A stretch of DNA of 6,383 nt from Gemmatimonadota bacterium (GCA_003222065.1 QHUV01000365.1:1-6383); one strand, 5' to 3'. Counted from the first letter of the stretch, positions 1 to 6,163 are shown. Notes: generated from the letters alone by a model not told the origin. A program made the numbers and translations.

Positions 1-9
1 TGGTCGTCG

Positions 10-549
10 TTAGGACTTGAGCCACTCGGCGACGCCGCCGTGGCGCGAGCAGGCGCCGCGATGCGTTGCCGCGTGCGAGTAGGTGCCGTCCTTGCACTTC
101 GCCGTCGCGTTCGTCGGGTCCGTGTTGACCGCCGTCGTCCGCGCTGGACTTGCCGGCGGGGTGGTCCGCGGCGCTGGTGCCACGGTCGCCGCCGGAGCCG
201 TCGCCGTCTTGCGCGATTCCTTGACGTCGGACGCGACGACGTCGCTCGTCGCCTTCTCCGCGGCCTTCGTCGACTTTCTGGATTTCGTCGGTTTCGCGGC
301 TGACTTCGTCTCTTTGACGTCGGCTTTGGCTTCCGCCTTGTCCGTCTTCGCGGACTTGGACACGGACTTCGACGCCTTTGCCGTCTTCTTGGCGACGCCG
401 CCGTGACCGGAGCAAGCGCCCCTGCCCGTTGCCGCGGAAGTCGTTCCGTCCGCGCACGTCGTCGCAGCCTGTGCCTGCAGGGCAAATGGCGCGACGGCGA
501 CAGCGACGGCAAGTACTAACGAGCGATACGAGAGAATTCGAAGCATCAT
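10..549 (-). CDS. Secreted protein with two DUF3761-like motifs and a Lys/Ala-rich linker
   Basis: About 179 residues, function unknown. Residues 1-28 form a typical Sec signal peptide: a short basic start, a hydrophobic L/A/V core and a likely AQA cleavage site. Immediately after it comes a short Cys motif (TCADGT...GRGACSGHGGV, Cys32 and Cys46). The extreme C-terminus carries a second, fuller copy (KCKDGTYSHAA...RGACSRHGGVAEWL, Cys152 and Cys167), which matches what I know of DUF3761. The paired Cys could form a disulfide; that is an inference. Between them, residues ~53-149 are Lys/Ala/Ser/Thr then Pro/Ala/Thr rich, low complexity and probably disordered. The frame is open upstream to position 669, but that extension would overlap the upstream hydrolase gene and bury the signal peptide, so the ATG at 549 or the adjacent ATG at 546 is preferred. 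A GAGG lies 6 nt before the second ATG. It sits 28 bp after the hydrolase gene, so cotranscription is likely. Confidence 0.8.
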   Translation of the reverse strand: MMLRILSYRSLVLAVAVAVAPFALQAQAATTCADGTTSAATGRGACSGHGGVAKKTAKASKSVSKSAKTDKAEAKADVKETKSAAKPTKSRKSTKAAEKATSDVVASDVKESRKTATAPAATVAPAPRTTPPASPARTTAVNTDPTNATAKCKDGTYSHAATHRGACSRHGGVAEWLKS

Positions 550-577
550 GGGCCTCGGTGGGTTGAGATTCGTTAGA

Positions 578-1378
578 TCAGACCGCGGGAGCACTGCCGC
601 CGTCACCCTTTGGGCTCGGCAGGAGAATGCTGAGACAGGTCGGACCACCCTCTGCCTTGCGAAGCTCACTCAGATCGATGACCTCGACGGACAGATCACG
701 AACGCGTAAGGCGTGAGCAGTCCGGGGGAACCCGCTCGCCATAACGACGTGATCCTCGAGGAACAACACACTCGCCCCCCAGGCCTCCGATTTCTCGACG
801 GGGAGGATGGTCATCCCAGGAAACGGACGTACGTCCACCCACTTGGTATTTGCGAGCAGGGTGTCGCCGCCGACGAACGAGCACGCAGACTTGAGGTGCA
901 GCGCACCGGACACCGACACCGGAATCACTTCGTACTCGTAGGGGTCGAGCAGCCGACGCAACTGATCGACGGCGGCAGCGTTGGTTCGACGCGAGAGGCC
1001 GACGAATACACGACGACCGACGCGCAGCACATCGCCGCCATCGAGTGTGGCCGGCGGCGTGAGGCACTTTACGGGGAGGAAGCGGCTCAGTGCCTCCTCC
1101 ACTGTCAGTGATTCACCGGCGCGACTCGCGGCGCCCATTGGCGCGAGAATCGCCAACTCGTCGAGCGCGATCGCCGCGTCCTCGACGAACACGGCGTCAG
1201 GCTGGTCGTCGAGCGTCGGGAGGCGCACTATGTGCCAGCCGAGGGAGGTGAGGAGTGATTCGTACGTCGCGTGTTGTTGGCGCGCGCGGTCCAGATCGAT
1301 TGGCGCGCGCTCGAGATATGTGAGCTCGCATCGTACAAGGCTGGCGCTGACGGCGCGCGTGAGGGCGATTCGTGACAC
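578..1378 (-). CDS. Dimethylarginine dimethylaminohydrolase (DDAH)-like hydrolase
   Basis: 266 residues, close to the usual DDAH length. The family (amidinotransferase/arginine deiminase superfamily) hydrolyses N-omega-methylated arginines to citrulline plus methylamines in the cytoplasm. Expected landmarks appear in order: PDAVFVEDAA (Asp61, Glu66, Asp67, substrate guanidinium and amine contacts), TLDGGDVL (Asp113) followed by FVGLSRRTN, GALHLKS (His161, the catalytic His) and EGGPTCLS (Cys248, the nucleophile). The numbering is almost the same as that of the Pseudomonas enzyme (His162, Cys249). The acidic residue in TLDGGD is Asp, as I recall for the animal enzymes, where the Pseudomonas enzyme has Glu. 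The start is GTG with the N-terminus SRIALTRAVS fitting the family; no Shine-Dalgarno is visible, and an inverted heptamer array begins 6 nt upstream. Arginine, ornithine and related guanidino compounds are alternative substrates. Family assignment is firm; the exact substrate is not. Confidence 0.88.
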   Translation of the reverse strand: MSRIALTRAVSASLVRCELTYLERAPIDLDRARQQHATYESLLTSLGWHIVRLPTLDDQPDAVFVEDAAIALDELAILAPMGAASRAGESLTVEEALSRFLPVKCLTPPATLDGGDVLRVGRRVFVGLSRRTNAAAVDQLRRLLDPYEYEVIPVSVSGALHLKSACSFVGGDTLLANTKWVDVRPFPGMTILPVEKSEAWGASVLFLEDHVVMASGFPRTAHALRVRDLSVEVIDLSELRKAEGGPTCLSILLPSPKGDGGSAPAV

Positions 1379-1384
1379 ACGGGA

Positions 1385-1464
1385 AAGGTGCTAGGTGTTA
1401 GATGCTAGATGCTAGATGCTAGATGATGAGCCCCTAGCCCTTAGCACCTATCACCTAGCACCTT
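1385..1464. repeat. Inverted array of 7-bp units (TAGATGC / TAGGTGC type)
   Basis: Eleven consecutive 7-bp units keep the same phase from 1385 to 1461. The left half reads AAGGTGC, TAGGTGT, TAGATGC three times, then TAGATGA. The right half, read on the minus strand from 1464 backwards, gives AAGGTGC, TAGGTGA, TAGGTGC, TAAGGGC, TAGGGGC. The outer 13 bp (AAGGTGCTAGGTG at 1385-1397 and its exact complement at 1452-1464) pair perfectly, with imperfect pairing continuing inward, so the whole element can fold as a long hairpin. It contains six CTAG tetramers; I see only three others in the window (1685, 3918, 4947). It fills most of the 128 bp between the divergent starts of the hydrolase and DUF2127 genes. 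It may be a dispersed genomic repeat, a regulatory structure or a small palindromic mobile relic. Confidence 0.9.
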
Positions 1465-1506
1465 GAGTTAGACTCACTGCAATCAAAATCGTCGATTCGA
1501 GGCAGG

Positions 1507-2055
1507 ATGGGCACGACTAACACTCGACAGCATCACCGCCATCGCGATCGGTTCATCCAGGCGATCGCGGTATTCAAGTTTCTGAAAGCGATTCTCTTCC
1601 TGCTTGCCGCACTCGGCGCCTTGGGGCTCATGCAGGAGAGCATCGCCGACAGCGCACGTGAATGGGCTTCCGATCTCGCCTTTACTAGCGGACAACGCCT
1701 CGTCCCCCAGGTAATCGCGCTGCTCACGGGGCTCAGCCGGTCGAAGATTGGCGCGTTGGGGATCGTCGCCCTGTTCTATGCGACGCTCTTCGCGACGGAA
1801 GGCATCGGACTCTGGCGTGAGCGGCGGTGGGCCGAGTATCTGACGGTGATCGCGACCGGCTCGCTGATCCCATTCGAGATCTGGGAGGTCTTTCGTCATC
1901 CGACGCCGATACGCTTCGCGGTTTTGGCCGCCAACGTCGTCGTTGTGCTCTATCTCATCTACCGTTTGCGCCGGCCGCGTCGCGACATCACGGGTGCGAC
2001 GCCGGTGCCTAACGTTGCTCAGGTGGGGGAGCCGGAGCAGTCGAGAGTTGGATGA
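1507..2055 (+). CDS. DUF2127 family integral membrane protein
   Basis: 182 residues with four predicted membrane helices: about 18-42, 80-102, 109-128 and 134-153. The N-terminus is short and rich in His/Arg, and the C-terminal ~30 residues are polar. The segment GIGLWRERRWAEYLTVIATGSLIPFEIWEV (written here as positions 99-128), with its WRERRWAEY turn and the acidic IPFE in the third helix, is the signature I associate with DUF2127 proteins, whose function is unknown. The first loop between helices 1 and 2 (about 43-79) is long. ATG 1507 is supported by GAGG at 1499-1502, four bases upstream. Its neighbours give no functional clue: it diverges from the hydrolase gene across the heptamer array, and its last 47 bp overlap the end of the convergent LIC_10091-type gene, with no room for a terminator. 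Confidence 0.85.
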   Translation: MGTTNTRQHHRHRDRFIQAIAVFKFLKAILFLLAALGALGLMQESIADSAREWASDLAFTSGQRLVPQVIALLTGLSRSKIGALGIVALFYATLFATEGIGLWRERRWAEYLTVIATGSLIPFEIWEVFRHPTPIRFAVLAANVVVVLYLIYRLRRPRRDITGATPVPNVAQVGEPEQSRVG

Positions 2056-3205
2056 CGTCGTAGTACGTCTGGATCTTTCCGTCGTCGACGGCCTTGAGCA
2101 CGTCGAGGATCGGCGAGAGCATCGTCGTCGAGCGCGGACCCGGAGTGCCTGACGAGGGATCGCGGAATCCCATGTAGTTGAACACGGCACGAATAAAAAC
2201 GCTCTTTGCGTCGAGGGGCAGCGTCGCCACATTCGCGAAGAATCGCTTCCAGTCGTCCGCCTGCTGGAAGAGATACTGCTCGACGTTCGACGTGTAGAAC
2301 GCCGTGACCGTCGCGCCGTGCTGCTTGAGGTAGGTGCCAACGGCCTTCAGCGCCTTGTCGCCCGCGAAATCGCCGACTATCGGAAGGATGAGATTGCTCA
2401 CCTCGAGATCGCGGAGCGCACGATAGTTGTCCTCGGTCGCGAGATAGCTGCGGTGCATTCCGAGCGCGTCCGATTCCGTCATGAGCTCGGCGTAGCTCGG
2501 CATGCGTCGGCCGAAATAACCGGCGCGGCCCTGCCGCCCGGACGCGAATGAGTAAGTGAGATCGGGACCGGCATTGAAAAAGGCGTCGTAGACGTACGTG
2601 ATCGAGCTCAGATCATCGGCCGTCAACGCGAAGCGATGTCGCATGACCAGTTGATCCTTGATCGTCGCCAGGTTCCTGCGATAGAGAACGCTGTCGGAGG
2701 GCGCGGCGAGAAAGGCCTGCATCAGCCCCGGCGCGCCAGTCGTATCGGAGAGCCCGGCCGGCTTGGGACGGGAGAAAAGCAGCGCGACGAAATCCGCGCG
2801 CGTTGGCGAGAGCTCGATCACCGCCTTGTACATGAGATGCTCGAGCATGTTCTGGCGGCGGATGTCGGTGATGATCGCCATCCGCGGCTTCAGCGCGACG
2901 ATGTAGGTGAAGTTCTGATCGGGGCCGACGCCGAGATAGACGCCGCCCGACGCATGGGATTTCTGTAACTCAGGGACGACGTACTGAAATGTGGTTTCGT
3001 TGGAGACGAAATTGTCCGAGCGAAAGTAGCCACCCGCTTCGGATAGGTCGCCGATCAGCCGCCAGAACTCGTCATCCGACAGGCGATTCGGCAGCGACTG
3101 CGCGCGCGCGGGCGCGGTGTACGCGAATGACAGCGCCGCAATGGCGGCGATCTTTCCTATCCTGCGCATCATCGTAGTATGCATCGGCGGATGACAGGGC
3201 GTCAT
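2009..3205 (-). CDS. LIC_10091 family protein with signal peptide
   Basis: 398 residues, biochemical function not established. After a Sec-type signal peptide (MMRRIGKIAAIAALSFAYTAPARAQ, ending near residue 36 with an ARA cleavage motif) comes a conserved block: FWRLIGDLSEAGGYFRSDNFVSNE (about 47-70), then GGVYLGVGPDQNFTYIVALKP (about 87-107) and DIRRQN (114-119). I recognise these as the hallmarks of proteins named LIC_10091 family, which look like a Rossmann or methyltransferase-like fold with a glycine loop; that fold reading is an inference. The ATG at 3205 overlaps the TGA of mmsA (ATGA at 3202-3205), which points to coupled translation. It adds about 11 residues before the usual signal-peptide Met. 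Internal ATGs at 3184, 3172 and 3169 are possible, but none has a Shine-Dalgarno. The TAG stop lies inside the convergent DUF2127 gene. Export implies a periplasmic or cell-surface role. Confidence 0.82.
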   Translation of the reverse strand: MTPCHPPMHTTMMRRIGKIAAIAALSFAYTAPARAQSLPNRLSDDEFWRLIGDLSEAGGYFRSDNFVSNETTFQYVVPELQKSHASGGVYLGVGPDQNFTYIVALKPRMAIITDIRRQNMLEHLMYKAVIELSPTRADFVALLFSRPKPAGLSDTTGAPGLMQAFLAAPSDSVLYRRNLATIKDQLVMRHRFALTADDLSSITYVYDAFFNAGPDLTYSFASGRQGRAGYFGRRMPSYAELMTESDALGMHRSYLATEDNYRALRDLEVSNLILPIVGDFAGDKALKAVGTYLKQHGATVTAFYTSNVEQYLFQQADDWKRFFANVATLPLDAKSVFIRAVFNYMGFRDPSSGTPGPRSTTMLSPILDVLKAVDDGKIQTYYDVIQLSTAPAPPPEQR

Positions 3206-4659
3206 GCCGGAAACCCCAGGTTCTTCCCTCTCGACGCGACCTTCGCGCGCGTGTAGAACTTCACGCCTTCCATGCCGTGCACGTGCGCATCCCCGAAGAG
3301 CGAGTCCTTCCAGCCGCCGAACGAGTAGTACGCCATCGGCACGGGAATCGGCACGTTGATGCCGACCATGCCGACCTGAATCTCCGTCTGGAATCTCCGC
3401 GCGGCGCCGCCGTCGCTCGTGAAGAGCGCGACGCCGTTCGCGTACGGGCTCGCGTTCACGAGCTCCACGGCCTCGTCATACGTCGACGCGCGCACGACCG
3501 ACAGCACAGGCCCGAAGATCTCGTCCCGATAGATCGACATCTCGGGCCTTACGTGGTCGAAGAGACACGGACCGAGGAAGAATCCGTCGCCATTGCGTTC
3601 GACGTCGCGTCCGTCCGCGACCAGCGTCGCGCCCGCGTCGACGCCCTCCGCCACGTACCGCGTAACGCGCTCGAGGTGCTGCTTCGTCACGAGCGGCCCC
3701 ATGTCGACGTTCGGGCGCATGCCGTCGCCGACGTGAATCGCGCGCATTCGCTCGCGCACGAGCGGCACGAGGCGGTCCGCGGCGTCGCCGACGGCGACGA
3801 GCACCGAGATCGCCATGCACCGTTGCCCCGCCGAGCCGAACGCGGCGTTCACCGCCGAATCGGCGGCGAGCTCGAGATCGGCGTCGGGAAGGACGACCAT
3901 GTGGTTCTTCGCGCCGCCTAGTGCCTGTACGCGCTTGCCGGCGCGCGTACCCGTCTCATAGACGTGGCGCGCGACCGCTGTCGAGCCGACAAAGCTCACG
4001 GCGGCGACGTCCGGATGGGTGAGCAGCCGGTCGACGGCAACGCGGTCGCCGTGCACGACATTGAACACGCCGTTAGGCAGACCGGCCTTCTGCCAAAGCT
4101 CGGCGATGAGTAGCGACGGCGACGGATCCCGCTCCGAAGGCTTGAGGACGAAGCTGTTGCCCGACGCGACGGCGATGGGAAACATCCACATCGGGACCAT
4201 CACCGGGAAGTTGAACGGCGTAACGCCGGCGACGACGCCGAGTGGTTGTCGCAGTGAGTAGCTATCGACGCCGGTGCTGACGTTCTCGGAGAACTCACCC
4301 TTGAGCAGTTGCGGGATGCCGCACGCGAACTCCACGACCTCGAGACCCCGCTGCACCTCCCCGCGCGCATCGGCGAGCACCTTGCCATGTTCGCGCACGA
4401 TGAGACGTGCAAGATCATCCGCGTTTTGACGTACGAGCTCGCGGAAGGCAAAGAGAATAGTCGCCCGCTTGTTGAGGCCCGTGCGGCTCCAGCCTTCGAA
4501 AGCATTCAATGCCGCGGCGACGGCGCGGTCGACGTCCGCCGCGGCCGCGAACGGAACCTCGGCGGACGCTTCGCCAGTCGCCGGATTGTAGACCGTGCCG
4601 GCGCGATCGGAGCTGCCGTGGTCGCGCACGCCGGCGATCCAGTGGTCGAGACAGAGCAT
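3202..4659 (-). CDS. mmsA: CoA-acylating methylmalonate-semialdehyde dehydrogenase
   Basis: 485 residues, the usual length. It oxidises methylmalonate semialdehyde (or malonate semialdehyde) with NAD+ and CoA to propionyl-CoA (or acetyl-CoA), in valine and thymine or in inositol and beta-alanine catabolism; cytoplasmic and typically tetrameric. Aldehyde dehydrogenase landmarks are intact: TPFNFPVMVPMWMFPIA (oxyanion Asn150), KPSE (cofactor site, 173-176), FVGSTAVA (223-230), AGQRCMA with the nucleophile Cys281, and EIFGP (380-384). Where most aldehyde dehydrogenases have a general-base Glu in ELGG, this protein reads ALGGAKNH (246-253), as expected of the CoA-dependent MMSDH subfamily. The C-terminal GWKDSLFGD and GVKFYTR also fit. 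No other valine or inositol genes are nearby. A sigma70-like promoter places transcription start at about the ATG and no Shine-Dalgarno is present, so a leaderless mRNA is predicted. The downstream LIC_10091-type gene is translationally coupled. Confidence 0.95.
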   Translation of the reverse strand: MLCLDHWIAGVRDHGSSDRAGTVYNPATGEASAEVPFAAAADVDRAVAAALNAFEGWSRTGLNKRATILFAFRELVRQNADDLARLIVREHGKVLADARGEVQRGLEVVEFACGIPQLLKGEFSENVSTGVDSYSLRQPLGVVAGVTPFNFPVMVPMWMFPIAVASGNSFVLKPSERDPSPSLLIAELWQKAGLPNGVFNVVHGDRVAVDRLLTHPDVAAVSFVGSTAVARHVYETGTRAGKRVQALGGAKNHMVVLPDADLELAADSAVNAAFGSAGQRCMAISVLVAVGDAADRLVPLVRERMRAIHVGDGMRPNVDMGPLVTKQHLERVTRYVAEGVDAGATLVADGRDVERNGDGFFLGPCLFDHVRPEMSIYRDEIFGPVLSVVRASTYDEAVELVNASPYANGVALFTSDGGAARRFQTEIQVGMVGINVPIPVPMAYYSFGGWKDSLFGDAHVHGMEGVKFYTRAKVASRGKNLGFPA

Positions 4660-4664
4660 ATCGG

Positions 4665-4693
4665 ACTATTCTGCGTTTGGCCGGCATTGTCAA
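4665..4693 (-). promoter_or_regulatory. Predicted sigma70-type promoter of mmsA
   Basis: Reading the minus strand, a perfect TTGACA (-35, at 4688-4693) is followed by 17 bp and AATAGT (-10, at 4665-4670, four of six consensus positions). Initiation six to eight bases past the -10 would fall at about 4657-4660, on or beside the A of the mmsA ATG (4659). This agrees with the lack of any Shine-Dalgarno before that ATG. The site lies in the 86 bp divergent gap with the zinc-ribbon gene. On the plus strand only a weak -10-like TATATG (4703-4708) without a matching -35 is seen for that gene. Confidence 0.55.
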
Positions 4694-4734
4694 CGAGGCT
4701 CGTATATGTTGGTGCTGGTGCGGCAGGTTACGTC

Positions 4735-4740
4735 GGAGGA
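4735..4740 (+). promoter_or_regulatory. Ribosome binding site of the zinc-ribbon gene
   Basis: GGAGGA ends five bases before the ATG at 4746. It is the strongest Shine-Dalgarno in the window and fixes the start within a much longer open frame. Confidence 0.8.
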
Positions 4741-4745
4741 TATCC

Positions 4746-4973
4746 ATGGGAGAGCGGGCTGGTCGAGCATGTTCCAAGTGCGGAGCGCTGATGGATGAGG
4801 GGTTCATTCTCGACAACACGTACGGCGCACGCGTCCAAAGCGAGTGGGTCAGGGGCGCGCCGGAGCTGAGCCGCTTGACTGGCGTGAAGCTCAAGGGGAA
4901 GGAGCATCTGCCGGTGACGACCTTTCGGTGCCAAGCATGCGGCTATCTAGAATCGTACACTTCCACTGCCTAA
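4746..4973 (+). CDS. Small zinc-ribbon protein
   Basis: 75 residues, function unknown. Two CxxC knuckles, CSKCG (Cys9, Cys12) near the start and CQACG (Cys62, Cys65) near the end, would bind one zinc ion. The pattern ACSKCGALMDEGFILD...W..G.PE...TGVKLKGKEHLPVTTFRCQACGYLESY resembles the widespread small zinc-ribbon proteins I associate with the DUF6487/PF20097 type; the exact family is uncertain. The ATG at 4746 is chosen because GGAGGA at 4735-4740 is an ideal ribosome binding site. The same frame runs open far upstream, but that part is antisense to mmsA and not coding-like. Transcription from the 86 bp divergent gap is expected. The lactonase gene starts 6 bp after its stop, so the two very likely form an operon. 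No transmembrane segment or signal peptide is seen, so it should be cytoplasmic. Confidence 0.85.
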   Translation: MGERAGRACSKCGALMDEGFILDNTYGARVQSEWVRGAPELSRLTGVKLKGKEHLPVTTFRCQACGYLESYTSTA

Positions 4974-4979
4974 CAACGG

Positions 4980-6158
4980 ATGACGGATCATCTCGAGCAA
5001 TCGCGACGCGATTTTCTCGCCGCGTCCGCGCTGGGTCTCCTCGGCATGGCGACACTGAGATTCAGCGACTCCGAGCTGCTTTACGTCGGGACGTACACCG
5101 AAGGCGGTCGCACCGACGGCATCTATCTCGTTAGGTTCGACACGCGCTCCGGAGAGCTGCGTCAAGTCGGCGCGGTGAACGCCGGCGAGAATCCGTCATT
5201 CCTCGCCATCCATCCGAATGGCCGCGTGCTGTACGCGGTGAACGAGGTCGAGAAACGCGACGGCAAAGCGACCGGCGGGGTGAGCGCCTTCGCCATCGCC
5301 GGCGAGTCGGGGAGCCTAACGCGAATCAACGAGCAGTCGTCGGAGGGAGGCGCGCCCTGCTACGTGAGCGTGGATCGCCGGGGACGCGTCGTGCTCGTGG
5401 CGAACTATGCCGGCGGCAACGTCGCGCTCCTTCCGATTCAGAAAGCCGGCGGCCTCGCGCCGGCGACGAACGTCGCGCAGCACCAGGGCACCGGGCCTAA
5501 CGCGGAACGCCAGGAGGCAGCGCATGCTCACAGCATTGTCACCGATCCATCCAATCGCTTCGCGCTCTCCGCGGACCTCGGCATCGACCGCGTGATGCTC
5601 TACCGGCTCGACGCCGAAGGCGGCGAGCTTCACCACGTAGAAAGCGGCGATGCGCATCTGCGCCCCGGCGCGGGGCCGCGCCACTTGGCATTTCATCCGA
5701 AGCTGCCGCTGGTGTTTGTCGCGAACGAGCTGGACTCCACCGTGACCACCCTCCGTTTCGACGGCGACCGCGGCGCGCTGACTCCACTCGCCACTGTGTC
5801 GACCTTGCCGGCAGGATGGACCGGGACGAACTATCCGGCCGACATCCACATCGCGATGTCCGGCCGTACGCTTTACGTCTCGAACCGCGGCCACAACAGC
5901 ATCGCCGTGTTCTCGGTTGCGCCGGCGACCGGCGTCCTCGCGCTCTTGCAGACGATCCCCACGGAGGGGGACTGGCCGCGCAACTTCAGCCTCGACCCGA
6001 CCGGTCGATGGCTGCTCGTGGCCAATCAGAAGTCCGGCTCTGTCGTCGTCTTCGCACGCGATCGGGACAGTGGCCGGCTGACTCTGACGCAGCGCCGGCT
6101 CGCACTGCCGAGTCCAGTCTGTCTGCGTTTCCGCGCGCACGCAGGGGTGACGGCTTGA
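4980..6158 (+). CDS. Tat-exported lactonase, 6-phosphogluconolactonase (PF10282) family
   Basis: 392 residues. The N-terminus MTDHLEQSRRDFLAASALGLLG carries a twin-arginine signal (SRRDFL, Arg9-Arg10, then a short hydrophobic stretch), so export in folded form is predicted. The rest is a seven-bladed beta-propeller of the YbhE/Pgl lactonase type. Recognisable blade motifs are ELLYVGTYTEGG.TDGIYLVRFD (32-54), NPSFLAIHPNGRVLYAVNEV, GAPCYVSVDRRGRVVLVANYAGGNV, HAHSIVTDPSNRFALSADLGIDRV, GPRHLAFHPKLPLVFVANELDSTV, YPADIHIAMSGRTLYVSNRGHNSIAVF and WPRNFSLDPTGRWLLVANQKSGSVVVF. The family includes cytosolic 6-phosphogluconolactonase, but an exported member more likely acts on an extracellular sugar lactone; this is an inference. 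ATG 4980 is needed for the Tat motif; a later ATG at 5046 would remove it. No strong Shine-Dalgarno precedes it. It follows the zinc-ribbon gene by 6 bp, so translation by reinitiation is plausible. The symbol pgl is not assigned because the substrate is unknown. Confidence 0.9.
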   Translation: MTDHLEQSRRDFLAASALGLLGMATLRFSDSELLYVGTYTEGGRTDGIYLVRFDTRSGELRQVGAVNAGENPSFLAIHPNGRVLYAVNEVEKRDGKATGGVSAFAIAGESGSLTRINEQSSEGGAPCYVSVDRRGRVVLVANYAGGNVALLPIQKAGGLAPATNVAQHQGTGPNAERQEAAHAHSIVTDPSNRFALSADLGIDRVMLYRLDAEGGELHHVESGDAHLRPGAGPRHLAFHPKLPLVFVANELDSTVTTLRFDGDRGALTPLATVSTLPAGWTGTNYPADIHIAMSGRTLYVSNRGHNSIAVFSVAPATGVLALLQTIPTEGDWPRNFSLDPTGRWLLVANQKSGSVVVFARDRDSGRLTLTQRRLALPSPVCLRFRAHAGVTA

Positions 6159-6163
6159 CCGTC
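6149..6163. terminator. Small stem-loop between convergent stop codons (weak terminator candidate)
   Basis: GACGG (6149-6153) pairs with CCGTC (6159-6163) around a CTTGA loop. The stem overlaps the lactonase TGA (6156-6158) and the first base of the convergent gene's stop triplet (6163-6165). It could serve both strands, but the stem is only 5 bp and is followed by a C/T-rich stretch rather than a clean T run. It may be chance. Confidence 0.22.

Noticed and set aside
550..669. N-terminal extension of the DUF3761 protein to position 669
   Set aside because: It would overlap the end of the hydrolase gene and place 40 residues before a clear signal peptide. The ATG pair at 546-549 explains the protein better.
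1385..1464. CRISPR array
   Set aside because: Units are 7 bp with no spacers, and the orientation inverts in the middle.
1463..1490. TTGAGT ... CAAAAT promoter for the DUF2127 gene
   Set aside because: Spacer is only 15 bp and both boxes are imperfect; too weak to list as a feature.
1483..2340. 285-residue minus-strand open frame opposite the DUF2127 gene and the 3' end of the LIC_10091-type gene
   Set aside because: Its translation is Arg/Ser-rich low complexity with no recognisable motif, while both opposing frames match known families. It is a high-G+C antisense shadow.
3277..3921. 214-residue plus-strand open frame opposite mmsA
   Set aside because: His/Arg/Val-rich antisense shadow of a clearly conserved dehydrogenase.
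8..4078. Near 2 kb spacing between the first three CGTTAGG-type words
   Set aside because: The later copies break the spacing, and three points do not establish a period.
4216..4228. Palindrome CGGCGT-A-ACGCCG
   Set aside because: It lies inside conserved mmsA coding sequence with a 1-base loop and is expected by chance in G+C-rich DNA.
4509..4745. Upstream extension of the zinc-ribbon frame
   Set aside because: It is antisense to mmsA, extremely Arg-rich, and the GGAGGA site fixes the start at 4746.
5316..6140. 274-residue minus-strand open frame opposite the lactonase
   Set aside because: Composition is Arg/Ala/Glu-biased without domain motifs, and the plus-strand frame is an intact propeller.
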